Assembly (NCBI GenBank): GCA_019347995.1
Contig: JAHWKH010000113.1
Location: 1-7,411 of the forward strand
Direction of reading: 5' to 3'
From: Gemmatimonadota bacterium
GTDB lineage: Bacteria > Gemmatimonadota > Gemmatimonadetes > Longimicrobiales > UBA6960
Length of the DNA stretch: 7,411 nucleotides
The notes beneath the pieces are model-generated. The model did not search any database. It saw only the letters and a program-made list of their open reading frames with translations, and had not been told where the DNA came from. This document shows, in pieces, positions 1 to 5,009 of the stretch. A program made the position numbers and the translations under genes. Every line of letters begins with the position of its first letter. Positions within the stretch are counted from its first letter, which is position 1.

Positions 1-81
1 AGCTACAACAAGGGCTCGTACCGGCCGTTCCCCTGGGTGCGCGAGCTCCGCTTCTCTCGGATCGGGAGTGTGATCGAGTAG
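1..81 (+). CDS. C-terminal end of an unidentified protein (5' truncated by window)
   Basis: Frame 1 is open from the first base to a TAG at 79-81 and gives 26 residues ending RFSRIGSVIE. Nearly every codon ends in G or C (24 of 26), as in the certain genes of this window, so I take it as the true 3' end of a gene that starts to the left. The fragment is rich in aromatic and basic residues (Tyr, Phe, Trp, Arg). It has no recognisable motif, and I cannot assign a family. It is transcribed toward rlmN, so the two genes converge on the structured intergenic segment. A G-rich run (81-93, GGGGGTGGGTGGG) begins at the last base of the stop codon. Confidence 0.6.
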   Translation, partial: SYNKGSYRPFPWVRELRFSRIGSVIE

Positions 82-105
82 GGGGTGGGTGGGCGAAGAC
101 CGAAT

Positions 106-132
106 TACTCCTGCACCACGGAGACGCGGAGG
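106..132 (+). repeat. Left arm of 27-bp inverted repeat
   Basis: This arm begins TACTCCTGCACC and ends CGCGGAGG. It matches the reverse complement of 352-378 at 25 of 27 positions; the two differences are at 118 and 124, both A here and G in the complement of the other arm. The arm starts 24 bp after the upstream stop codon. The motif resembles the CACGGAGRCRCGGAGG-type repeats that, as I recall, are common between genes in several environmental phyla. That resemblance is from memory and has not been checked. Confidence 0.8.
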
Positions 133-142
133 TGCCGGAGTC

Positions 143-178
143 GGACGTGCGGACCTGGTTCCGTCCTTCTTTTTTTTT
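143..178 (+). terminator. Candidate intrinsic terminator for the upstream gene
   Basis: GGACG (143-147) can pair with CGTCC (162-166) around a 14-nt loop. It is followed at once by TTC and nine T residues (170-178), the only long T-run in the window. The 5-bp stem is short and the loop is large, and CGGA (150-153) with TCCG (160-163) is an alternative pairing. The T-tract and its place about 60 bp after the stop codon favour a terminator for the plus-strand gene ending at 81. Confidence 0.45.
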
Positions 179-186
179 CGTTGCGT

Positions 187-209
187 GGGGGGCTGGGCGG
201 CGGGGTGGG
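187..209 (+). other. G-quadruplex-forming motif
   Basis: Four G-tracts on the plus strand are separated by short loops: G6 (187-192), loop CT, G3 (195-197), loop CGGC, G4 (202-205), loop T, G3 (207-209). This satisfies the usual four-tract rule with loops of 1-7 nt. It lies 8 bp after the T-tract of the candidate terminator. In a GC-rich genome such motifs also arise by chance, so function is not established. Confidence 0.55.
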
Positions 210-282
210 CGCGGCGCGGCCGCGACGCCAGCGGGTCGCGCGCGTGGGATCGGATCCGTCGAGGAGTCGCGGAGCGGAAGAA

Positions 283-297
283 CCCCGGGACCCGGGG
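283..297. other. GC-rich hairpin, possible rlmN-side terminator
   Basis: CCCCGGG and CCCGGGG flank a single A, giving a perfect 7-bp dyad; in RNA the innermost pairs would open to form the loop. Read on the minus strand it is followed by TTCTTCC, a weak pyrimidine stretch about 85 nt downstream of the rlmN stop. It could end rlmN transcripts, but it lacks a true T-run. Confidence 0.35.
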
Positions 298-330
298 GGA
301 CGCCCGCGAACCCACGAAAAGAAGTGGCAG

Positions 331-368
331 TTCTCCGTGGTCCTCCGCGGTCCTCCGCGCCTCCGCGG
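331..368. repeat. Four tandem copies of a 9-10-bp unit
   Basis: Consecutive units are TTCTCCGTGG (331-340), TCCTCCGCGG (341-350), TCCTCCGCG (351-359) and CCTCCGCGG (360-368). The last two overlap the right arm of the inverted repeat. The left arm carries only the equivalent of the last two units, so the array is asymmetric. Confidence 0.7.
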
Positions 369-378
369 TGCAGGAGTA
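352..378 (-). repeat. Right arm of 27-bp inverted repeat
   Basis: The reverse complement of this arm reads TACTCCTGCACCGCGGAG and onward and matches 106-132 at 25 of 27 positions. It starts 1 bp beyond the rlmN stop codon (TAA on the minus strand, 382-380). Each arm thus sits just downstream of a gene 3' end and reads away from it. I see no clear target-site duplication outside the arms (CGAAT on the left, GTTACG on the right). Confidence 0.8.
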
Positions 379-379
379 G

Positions 380-1492
380 TTACGCCGTCTGCCTCTCCCG
401 CTCCACGCTCGATCCCGGCCGCCGCCGGTCTTCGAGGTCCACCAGCGCCTCCGCCCGCAGCTGCCCGCAGGCGGCGTCGATGTCGCGGCCCCGGGGCTCG
501 CGCACCGCCACGCTCACGCCCCGGTCCTCCAGCACGCGCTGGAACGCCCGCAGGCGCTGGGGCGGGCTGGGCCGCCAGTCGGGCTGCCACGGGATGGGGT
601 TGAAGGGGATGAGGTTGACGAAGGCCTGGAGCTCGGCCGCCAGATCGGCCAGGGCGGGGGCGAGGCGCTCGTGGTCGTTGACGCCCGCGATCATGGTGTA
701 CTCGAACGTGATCCGGCGTCCGCCGGCCGCGTCGAACGTCTTCAGGGCCTCGATCAGCTCGGGCAGCGGCCAGCGCTTCTCGATGGGGATCAGCTCGCGC
801 CGGAGCTCGGTGACCGGGGCGTGCAGCGACACCGCCAGGCCGAACTGCTCGGGACGGTGCGCCAGCTCCAGGATCCCCGGCACGACCCCCACCGTGGACA
901 CGGTGATGCGGCGCGCGCCCACCTCGTAGCCCTGGTTCAGGATCGTGAGGGAGGGGAAGACCGCCTTCCGGTTGGCCAGCGGCTCGCCCATCCCCATGTA
1001 GACGATATTGCCCACGGGGCCGTAGCCCTCCTCCTCGGCCCAGCGCCTGGCGCCGCGGTACTGTGCGACGATCTCGCCGCTGGAGAGGTGCCGCCGGTAG
1101 CCGGACCAGCCGGTGGCGCAGAACGTACACGCCATGGCGCACCCGGCCTGGCTGGAGATGCAGAGGGTGAGGCGGTCGTCGGACGGGATGAGGACGCTCT
1201 CCACCAGCTCGCCGTCGGCGAGGCGCCAGAGGTGCTTGGCGGTGCCGTCGGTGGAGCGGCTCACCCGCTCGGCGGTGGGCTCGGACAGGCTGAAGGCGGC
1301 CTCCAGGGCGTCACGCTCCGCGGCGGGAAGATTGGTCATCTCGCCGATGACGCGGGCTCCGCCGCCGAAGATCCAGCTCCGCACCTGCTCGGCGCGGTAG
1401 GCCGGCTGCCCCCGTGCCTCGAAATGGCGCCTCAGGGTCTCCTCCAGCTCGCCGGGCGTCATGCCCAGGAGGTCGTGTCTCGTATCGCGCAT
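380..1492 (-). CDS. rlmN: RlmN, dual-specificity 23S rRNA/tRNA (adenine-C2) methyltransferase
   Basis: RlmN is a cytoplasmic radical-SAM enzyme that methylates C2 of A2503 in 23S rRNA and of A37 in a subset of tRNAs, tuning the peptidyl-transferase centre and decoding. The 370-residue product has the family's usual length. The iron-sulfur motif CxxxCxxC is at C118, C122 and C125 within GCAMACTFCATG. The two cysteines used in the ping-pong methylation are visible: C111 (in LCISSQAGC) and C342 (in DIDAACGQL). These correspond to E. coli C118 and C355. The SAM-binding GMGEP is at 167-171, LAVSLHAP at 219-226 and NLIPFNP at 293-299. The frame is open upstream to an ATG at 1585, but the extra 31 residues are Arg-rich and unlike the family. 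The ATG at 1492 has an AAGGAA ribosome site and begins MRDTRHDLLG. The gene is alone on the minus strand, divergent from the VanZ-like gene. The DIDAACGQL context and chromosomal neighbours argue for RlmN rather than the resistance enzyme Cfr. Confidence 0.95.
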   Translation of the reverse strand: MRDTRHDLLGMTPGELEETLRRHFEARGQPAYRAEQVRSWIFGGGARVIGEMTNLPAAERDALEAAFSLSEPTAERVSRSTDGTAKHLWRLADGELVESVLIPSDDRLTLCISSQAGCAMACTFCATGWSGYRRHLSSGEIVAQYRGARRWAEEEGYGPVGNIVYMGMGEPLANRKAVFPSLTILNQGYEVGARRITVSTVGVVPGILELAHRPEQFGLAVSLHAPVTELRRELIPIEKRWPLPELIEALKTFDAAGGRRITFEYTMIAGVNDHERLAPALADLAAELQAFVNLIPFNPIPWQPDWRPSPPQRLRAFQRVLEDRGVSVAVREPRGRDIDAACGQLRAEALVDLEDRRRPGSSVERERQTA

Positions 1493-1495
1493 GGC

Positions 1496-1501
1496 TTCCT
1501 T
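1496..1501 (-). promoter_or_regulatory. Ribosome binding site deciding the rlmN start
   Basis: On the minus strand AAGGAA is followed by GCC and the ATG at 1492. Counted from AGGA the spacing is 4 nt, slightly short but usable. It supports the ATG at 1492 over the in-frame ATG at 1585. Confidence 0.6.
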
Positions 1502-1638
1502 GTATTCCCTTGTCGGCACCCGAGGGAGCGCCCTCGTTTCTGCGAGCCCCGCCCGGTCCTTGCTTCGGGCGCGCCGAAGGCCCACTGGGGCAGCGCGTTC
1601 CTACCCCGCAGCGCCCCCGAAGGGCCGCCCCGCATCGC

Positions 1639-1667
1639 TTGAACCGGGATGGGGCGCATGGTACCTT
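1639..1667 (+). promoter_or_regulatory. Candidate sigma-70-type promoter for the vanZ-like/aspS operon
   Basis: TTGAAC (1639-1644) and TACCTT (1662-1667) are separated by exactly 17 bp, matching 4 of 6 and 3 of 6 consensus bases. Transcription would start near 1674, leaving a leader of about 80 nt before the VanZ-like start. It is the best promoter-like pair I found in the rlmN/VanZ gap, but the -10 match is weak. I found no convincing promoter for rlmN on the opposite strand. Confidence 0.4.
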
Positions 1668-1752
1668 ACCGGGTCGCCGAAGCCGTGTGTACGGCGACCC
1701 GCCCCACCGAGGAGACCGCCGTCCGCGTGCGATCGCGAACCGCTTGATCAGG

Positions 1753-2148
1753 ATGCTCGTGACGTGGGGGCCCGCCGCTCTCTGGGCGACGGTCCTCTTT
1801 TTGTTGAGCTCCGTCCCCGACGTACCCGGTCCCGGCTGGCTCGTCTCGCTGCCGGCCGCCGACAAGGTCGCCCACGCCGTGCTCTACGGGGTGCTCGGCG
1901 CCACCCTGGCGTGGGCCAACCACCGTGGCGGCCGCGACTCCAGCCGTGCAGCCGACGTGCTGGTGGTGGGGCTGGGGGCGCTGTACGGCGCCAGCGATGA
2001 GTGGCACCAGTCCTTCGTGCCGGGACGCGACACATCCGCCGCCGATTTCACCGCGGACGTGGTGGGCCTGGCCGTCGGCTACGTCGCCAGCAAGCACTTC
2101 CTCCGCGGCCGCGGACTTCGCTCCTCCGACCCCGTCTCCTCCGCATGA
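1753..2148 (+). CDS. VanZ-like family small integral membrane protein
   Basis: The 131-residue product is hydrophobic, with four likely membrane helices at about residues 4-21, 39-55, 66-81 and 98-114. It carries VanZ-family (PF04892-type) signatures: SSVP after helix 1, DKVAH at 37-41 at the start of helix 2, and DEWHQSFVPGR at 82-92 followed by aspartates at 98 and 102 in helix 4. The founder VanZ gives low-level teicoplanin resistance by an unclear mechanism. Most chromosomal members have unknown roles, so resistance should not be inferred. The ATG at 1753 is chosen because hydrophobic, family-like sequence starts there; AGG lies directly against it and no well-spaced ribosome site is visible, and a TTG at 1744 is an alternative. 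The stop TGA overlaps the aspS ATG (ATGA, 2145-2148), so the gene is probably co-transcribed and translationally coupled with aspS. Confidence 0.85.
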   Translation: MLVTWGPAALWATVLFLLSSVPDVPGPGWLVSLPAADKVAHAVLYGVLGATLAWANHRGGRDSSRAADVLVVGLGALYGASDEWHQSFVPGRDTSAADFTADVVGLAVGYVASKHFLRGRGLRSSDPVSSA

Positions 2149-3923
2149 TCCTGGAATCCAGCGACGCCGCCACGTCCCAGAGGACCCGCCTGGCGGGCTC
2201 CCTCACCGCCGCCGACGAGGGGGAGACCCACCGCGTGGCGGGATGGATCCACCGCCGCCGCGACCTGGGCGGCGTGCTCTTCGTCGACCTCCGTGACCGC
2301 GGGGGGCTGCTCCAGCTCTCCCTGGGGCCGGATTGGACCGAGCCGGCGTCGCTGGAGAGGGGACGGGACCTGGGGCAGGAGGACGTGGTTCGCGTGGAGG
2401 GCCGGGTCTTCCGCCGGCCGGATCCGAACCCGGAGCTCGCTTCGGGCGAGATCGAGCTGCGCGTGCGGACCCTCGAGGTGCTGGGCTCCGCGGCCACGCC
2501 GGCCATTCCGGTCTATCGCGCTCCCGAGGAGGACCCGCCTTCCGAGGAGCTGCGCCTCAGGCACCGCGTCCTGGACCTGCGCAGGCCCGAGCTCCAGGAC
2601 AACCTGCGGCTGCGGCACAGGATCGTGCTGGCAACGCGCACCTATCTCGACGGGCTCGGGTTCGTCGAGGTGGAGACGCCGATCCTCACGAAGCCGACAC
2701 CCGAGGGCGCGAGGGACTACCTGGTGCCCAGCCGCGTGCATCCCGGCGAGTTCTACGCGCTCCCCCAGAGCCCGCAGATCTACAAGCAGATCCTCATGGT
2801 GGCCGGGTTCGACCGTTACTTCCAGATCGCGCGCTGCTTCCGCGACGAGGACCTGCGCGCCGACCGGCAGCCCGAGTTCACCCAGATCGACGTGGAGGCG
2901 TCCTTCGTGGAGGCCGACGACGTGCTGGAGTGGATGGAGGGCCTGATGGAGAGCCTGGCCCGGGTGGGGGGCGTGGCGGCGCCGCGTCCCTTTCCCCGCA
3001 TGACGTGGCGGGAGGCCATGGACCGCTTCGGCACCGATCGGCCCGACCTGCGCTGGAGCCTCGAGCTGTCCGACTGGACGGACGCGCTGAAGGGGCTGGA
3101 TTTCCGCATCGTCCAATCGGCGGTGGAGGCGGGAGGTCGGGTGCGCGGCCTGCTCCTGGAGGGAGGCGGCCGGCTCTCCCGCAAGGACATCGAGGGCATC
3201 GAAGCGGTCGCCAAGGCCGCCGGCGCTCCCGGGCTGCTGTGGGTGAAGCGGGCCGCCGAAGGGGGCTCGGGTCCGCTGTCGCGCTTCATGGGCGAGGAGC
3301 ACTTCGACGCCATGGGCATGGACGAGGGAGACCTGGCCCTGGCCGCCGCCGGCCCCGACCGGGTCACCTCACCGGCGCTCGCGGCCGCGCGCACGGCGGC
3401 CCTCCGGGCCCTGGACCTGCCCGCGGAGCGGGAGAGCGCCTGGCTGTGGGTCACCGACTTCCCCCTCTTCGAGGCGATCGGGGACGGTGGCCTCGCCGCG
3501 GGCCACCACCCCTTCGTGCTCCCGCACCCCGACGACGTGGAGCGGCTGGAGAGCGACCCGGGATCGGTGCGGGGAGTGGCGTACGATCTGGTGTACAACG
3601 GGACGGAGCTCGGGTCGGGAAGCCTGCGCATCCACGATCCGGAGCTCCAGAGGCGCGTGTTCCGGGTGCTGGGGGTATCCGACGAGGAGGCGGAGGTGAA
3701 GTTCGGCTTCCTCCTCGAGGCCCTGGCGGCCGGCGCGCCCCCTCATGGAGGCATCGCCTTCGGCGTCGACCGCATCATCCAGCGCTTCGCCGGGGCACAG
3801 AGCCTGCGGGACGTGATCGCGTTTCCCAAGACCACGGCCGCGCGGGGGCTGTTCGAGGGGTCCCCTTCGCCCATCGCTGAACACGACCTGAAGGAGCTCC
3901 GCCTCCGCGTCGAGACGGAGTAG
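2145..3923 (+). CDS. aspS: Aspartyl-tRNA synthetase (bacterial type)
   Basis: This enzyme charges tRNA-Asp with aspartate in the cytoplasm. The 592-residue product has the length and layout of bacterial AspRS. An OB-fold anticodon-binding domain spans about 29-112 (GWIHRRRDLGG at 33-43). Class II motif 1 lies around LGFVEVETPIL (171-181). The flipping loop TPEGARDYLVPSR is at 185-197 and LPQSPQ at 206-211. Motif 2, FRDEDLRADRQPEFTQID, is at 232-249. The bacterial GAD insert covers about 300-410. NGTELGSGSLRIHD is at 485-498 and motif 3, GGIAFGVDR, at 535-543. All core catalytic motifs are intact. The start ATG at 2145 overlaps the VanZ-like stop and lacks its own Shine-Dalgarno sequence, so reinitiation is likely. 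The frame is open further upstream to 2001, but that Arg-rich part lies over the VanZ-like gene and is not AspRS-like. L41 matches the discriminating E. coli enzyme, while the loop near residue 92 lacks the E. coli lysine; tRNA-Asn charging is therefore unresolved. Confidence 0.97.
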   Translation: MILESSDAATSQRTRLAGSLTAADEGETHRVAGWIHRRRDLGGVLFVDLRDRGGLLQLSLGPDWTEPASLERGRDLGQEDVVRVEGRVFRRPDPNPELASGEIELRVRTLEVLGSAATPAIPVYRAPEEDPPSEELRLRHRVLDLRRPELQDNLRLRHRIVLATRTYLDGLGFVEVETPILTKPTPEGARDYLVPSRVHPGEFYALPQSPQIYKQILMVAGFDRYFQIARCFRDEDLRADRQPEFTQIDVEASFVEADDVLEWMEGLMESLARVGGVAAPRPFPRMTWREAMDRFGTDRPDLRWSLELSDWTDALKGLDFRIVQSAVEAGGRVRGLLLEGGGRLSRKDIEGIEAVAKAAGAPGLLWVKRAAEGGSGPLSRFMGEEHFDAMGMDEGDLALAAAGPDRVTSPALAAARTAALRALDLPAERESAWLWVTDFPLFEAIGDGGLAAGHHPFVLPHPDDVERLESDPGSVRGVAYDLVYNGTELGSGSLRIHDPELQRRVFRVLGVSDEEAEVKFGFLLEALAAGAPPHGGIAFGVDRIIQRFAGAQSLRDVIAFPKTTAARGLFEGSPSPIAEHDLKELRLRVETE

Positions 3924-3929
3924 AAGGAG
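3924..3929 (+). promoter_or_regulatory. Orphan Shine-Dalgarno-like AAGGAG after aspS
   Basis: AAGGAG follows the aspS TAG directly and is the best ribosome-site match in the window, yet no start codon lies 5-10 nt downstream. The next bases form a strong hairpin (3932-3965), and an ATG in the phoH frame begins immediately after it at 3966. It may serve that ATG across the folded hairpin, or it may be fortuitous. Confidence 0.35.
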
Positions 3930-3931
3930 CG

Positions 3932-3965
3932 CCCCGGCGGGCGCCGGTGCGCCGGCACGCCGGGG
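3932..3965 (+). other. Strong two-part hairpin between aspS and phoH
   Basis: CCCCGGCG (3932-3939) pairs with CGCCGGGG (3958-3965). Inside, GCCGG (3943-3947) pairs with CCGGC (3952-3956) around a TGCG loop. This gives 13 GC-rich pairs with a small asymmetric internal loop. No T-run follows, so it is not a standard intrinsic terminator. It could stabilise or process the mRNA, attenuate readthrough, or shape phoH initiation. Confidence 0.6.
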
Positions 3966-3977
3966 ATGGAAGAGCCG

Positions 3978-4008
3978 CTGGGGCTCAGCAGGTCAGCGAC
4001 CTGCCCAG
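3978..4008 (+). other. Inverted repeat upstream of phoH (hairpin or operator)
   Basis: CAGGTC and GACCTG (3989-3994 and 3998-4003) are perfect complements around AGC. CTGGG (3978-3982) and CCCAG (4004-4008) can extend the helix past a 6-nt bulge (3983-3988). It ends 11 bp before the phoH GGAG. It could be an mRNA hairpin in the leader or a protein-binding dyad; the sequence does not decide. Confidence 0.45.
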
Positions 4009-4019
4009 AAATGCCGACC

Positions 4020-4023
4020 GGAG
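4020..4023 (+). promoter_or_regulatory. Ribosome binding site supporting the phoH start at 4029
   Basis: GGAG lies 5 nt before the ATG at 4029. The in-frame ATG at 4011 has no comparable site, and the one at 3966 follows a hairpin, so 4029 is preferred. Confidence 0.55.
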
Positions 4024-4028
4024 TACGA

Positions 4029-5009
4029 ATGGCGAACGGACAGGGAACCATCGTGGAGCACCGCCTGGACGCAGAAGGGGCGGACCACCTCCTGCTCGCC
4101 GGAGTCAACGACAGCAACTTCCAGGAGCTGAGCCGTGTGTTCGGCGTCCGGGTGGTGCTGCGAGGGAACCACGTGATCCTCTCCGGCGACCTCGAGGCGG
4201 TCGAGCGGGCGGTGCCGGTGGTCCAGCACCTCGTGGAGCTGGCGCGCCTGAGGGCTCCCTTCGACACCAACGACATCGCCCGCTTCGCCGAGAGCTTCGA
4301 CACGTTCGGCCAGGATGCGGTGGTGGCGCCGGGCGAGGAGATCCGCATCGCCCTGCCGGGCTCACGCAAGGTCATCAGCCCCAAGTCCGAGGGCCAGCGC
4401 CGCTACCTCGAGGCGATCACGATCCACGACATCGTCATCGGCATCGGTCCCGCCGGCACCGGCAAGACCTACCTGGCGGTGGCGCGCGCGGTGGACGCGC
4501 TCTACAAGAAGCGCGTCAAGCGCATCATCCTGGCCCGGCCCGCCGTGGAGGCCGGCGAAAACCTCGGCTTCCTCCCGGGCGACCTGCAGGAGAAGGTGGA
4601 CCCGTACCTCCGGCCACTGTACGATGCGCTGGAGGACATGATGCCGGCGGACCGGGTGCGTCGGGCCCTGGAGGACCGGACCATCGAGATCGCGCCCCTC
4701 GCGTACATGCGCGGACGGACCCTCTCCGACGCCTTCGTGATCCTCGACGAGGCGCAGAACGCCACCACAGCCCAGATGAAGATGTTCCTGACGCGCCTGG
4801 GGCTGAACTCCCGCGTGGTCATCACCGGGGACAAGACGCAGATCGACCTGCCCCGGCCGCAGGATTCGGGGCTGCTCCAGGTCGAGCGCATCCTGTCGGA
4901 GATCGAAGGGATCTCCATCATCTACCTGGACGCCATGGACGTGATCCGGCACCGGCTGGTGAAGGACATCATCCGAGCCTACGAGGCTACCGATGAGAGC
5001 ACCGCGTGA
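4029..5009 (+). CDS. phoH: PhoH/YbeZ-family P-loop ATPase
   Basis: PhoH-like proteins are cytoplasmic ATPases, related to the nucleotide-binding half of superfamily I helicases. They act in RNA metabolism and are functionally linked to the RNase YbeY and ribosome maturation; the exact reaction is not settled. The 326-residue product has the usual length. An N-terminal KH-like segment (about 8-75, with FGVRVVLRGN at 38-47) precedes the ATPase core. Walker A GPAGTGKT is at 140-147, LARPAVEAGENLGFLPG at 168-184, Walker B VILDEAQN at 237-244 and VITGDKTQIDLP at 264-275. No key residue is missing. The ATG at 4029 has GGAG 5 nt upstream and begins just before the conserved part; in-frame ATGs at 3966 and 4011 would add 21 or 6 residues without family resemblance. 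The gene follows aspS after a 105-bp structured gap and overlaps the next gene by 4 bp (GTGA), so it is probably translationally coupled to it. A phoH, 7TM-HD, ybeY order is common in bacteria. Confidence 0.93.
   Translation: MANGQGTIVEHRLDAEGADHLLLAGVNDSNFQELSRVFGVRVVLRGNHVILSGDLEAVERAVPVVQHLVELARLRAPFDTNDIARFAESFDTFGQDAVVAPGEEIRIALPGSRKVISPKSEGQRRYLEAITIHDIVIGIGPAGTGKTYLAVARAVDALYKKRVKRIILARPAVEAGENLGFLPGDLQEKVDPYLRPLYDALEDMMPADRVRRALEDRTIEIAPLAYMRGRTLSDAFVILDEAQNATTAQMKMFLTRLGLNSRVVITGDKTQIDLPRPQDSGLLQVERILSEIEGISIIYLDAMDVIRHRLVKDIIRAYEATDESTA

Larger units (their letters stand above)
82..379. other. Structured convergent intergenic region, no gene seen
   Basis: About 300 bp lie between the stop codons of two convergent genes. 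I see no credible gene: the open frames here are low-complexity Arg/Gly/Pro/Ala translations typical of non-coding GC-rich DNA. In order the region holds a G-rich run (81-93), the left arm of an inverted repeat (106-132), a hairpin with a T-tract (143-178), a G-quadruplex motif (187-209), a 6-bp hairpin CGCGAC/GTCGCG (221-226 with 235-240), an 8-bp palindrome CGGATCCG (251-258), a GC hairpin (283-297), a small CCAC/GTGG dyad (312-315 with 324-327), a tandem array (331-368) and the right arm of the inverted repeat (352-378). So many structures in one short gap suggest a repeat element and/or a two-sided transcription-termination zone. Confidence 0.7.

Noticed and set aside
106..378. CRISPR array or insertion sequence
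   Set aside because: There are no regularly spaced direct repeats, no transposase frame and no target-site duplication; only a single inverted pair and a short tandem array are present.
105..1142. Long minus-strand open frame (345 codons)
   Set aside because: It lies over rlmN in another frame and runs on through the intergenic repeats; the product is Arg/Gly/Pro/Ala-rich with no motif. It is an artefact of scarce stop codons in GC-rich DNA.
380..1492. Cfr-type resistance methyltransferase instead of RlmN
   Set aside because: The RlmN-type DIDAACGQL end, length and housekeeping setting fit RlmN; nothing suggests the mobile Cfr context.
1563..1579. Small hairpin CTTCGG/CCGAAG in the rlmN leader and nearby CCGAAGG direct repeats
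   Set aside because: A 6-bp stem with a 5-nt loop is expected by chance in this GC-rich DNA, and no riboswitch-like architecture surrounds it.
1493..1585. 31-residue N-terminal extension of RlmN
   Set aside because: The Arg-rich extension does not resemble the family, and the ATG at 1492 has a ribosome site and a family-like N-terminus.
1753..2148. Glycopeptide resistance gene
   Set aside because: Only family-level VanZ similarity is visible, with no vanHAX-type neighbours. Chromosomal VanZ-like proteins mostly have no shown resistance role.
2079..3302. 407-codon minus-strand frame opposite aspS
   Set aside because: It is antisense to well-conserved AspRS motifs; its composition is dictated by the sense codons and it shows no family.
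2333..3880. 515-codon plus-strand frame inside aspS
   Set aside because: It is fully overlapped by the intact AspRS frame, and its translation is low-complexity Gly/Arg/Pro/Ala without domains.
3947..4996. 349-codon plus-strand frame over phoH starting at GTG 3947
   Set aside because: It shadows the PhoH frame, whose Walker motifs are intact. The start lies within the hairpin and the product is low complexity.
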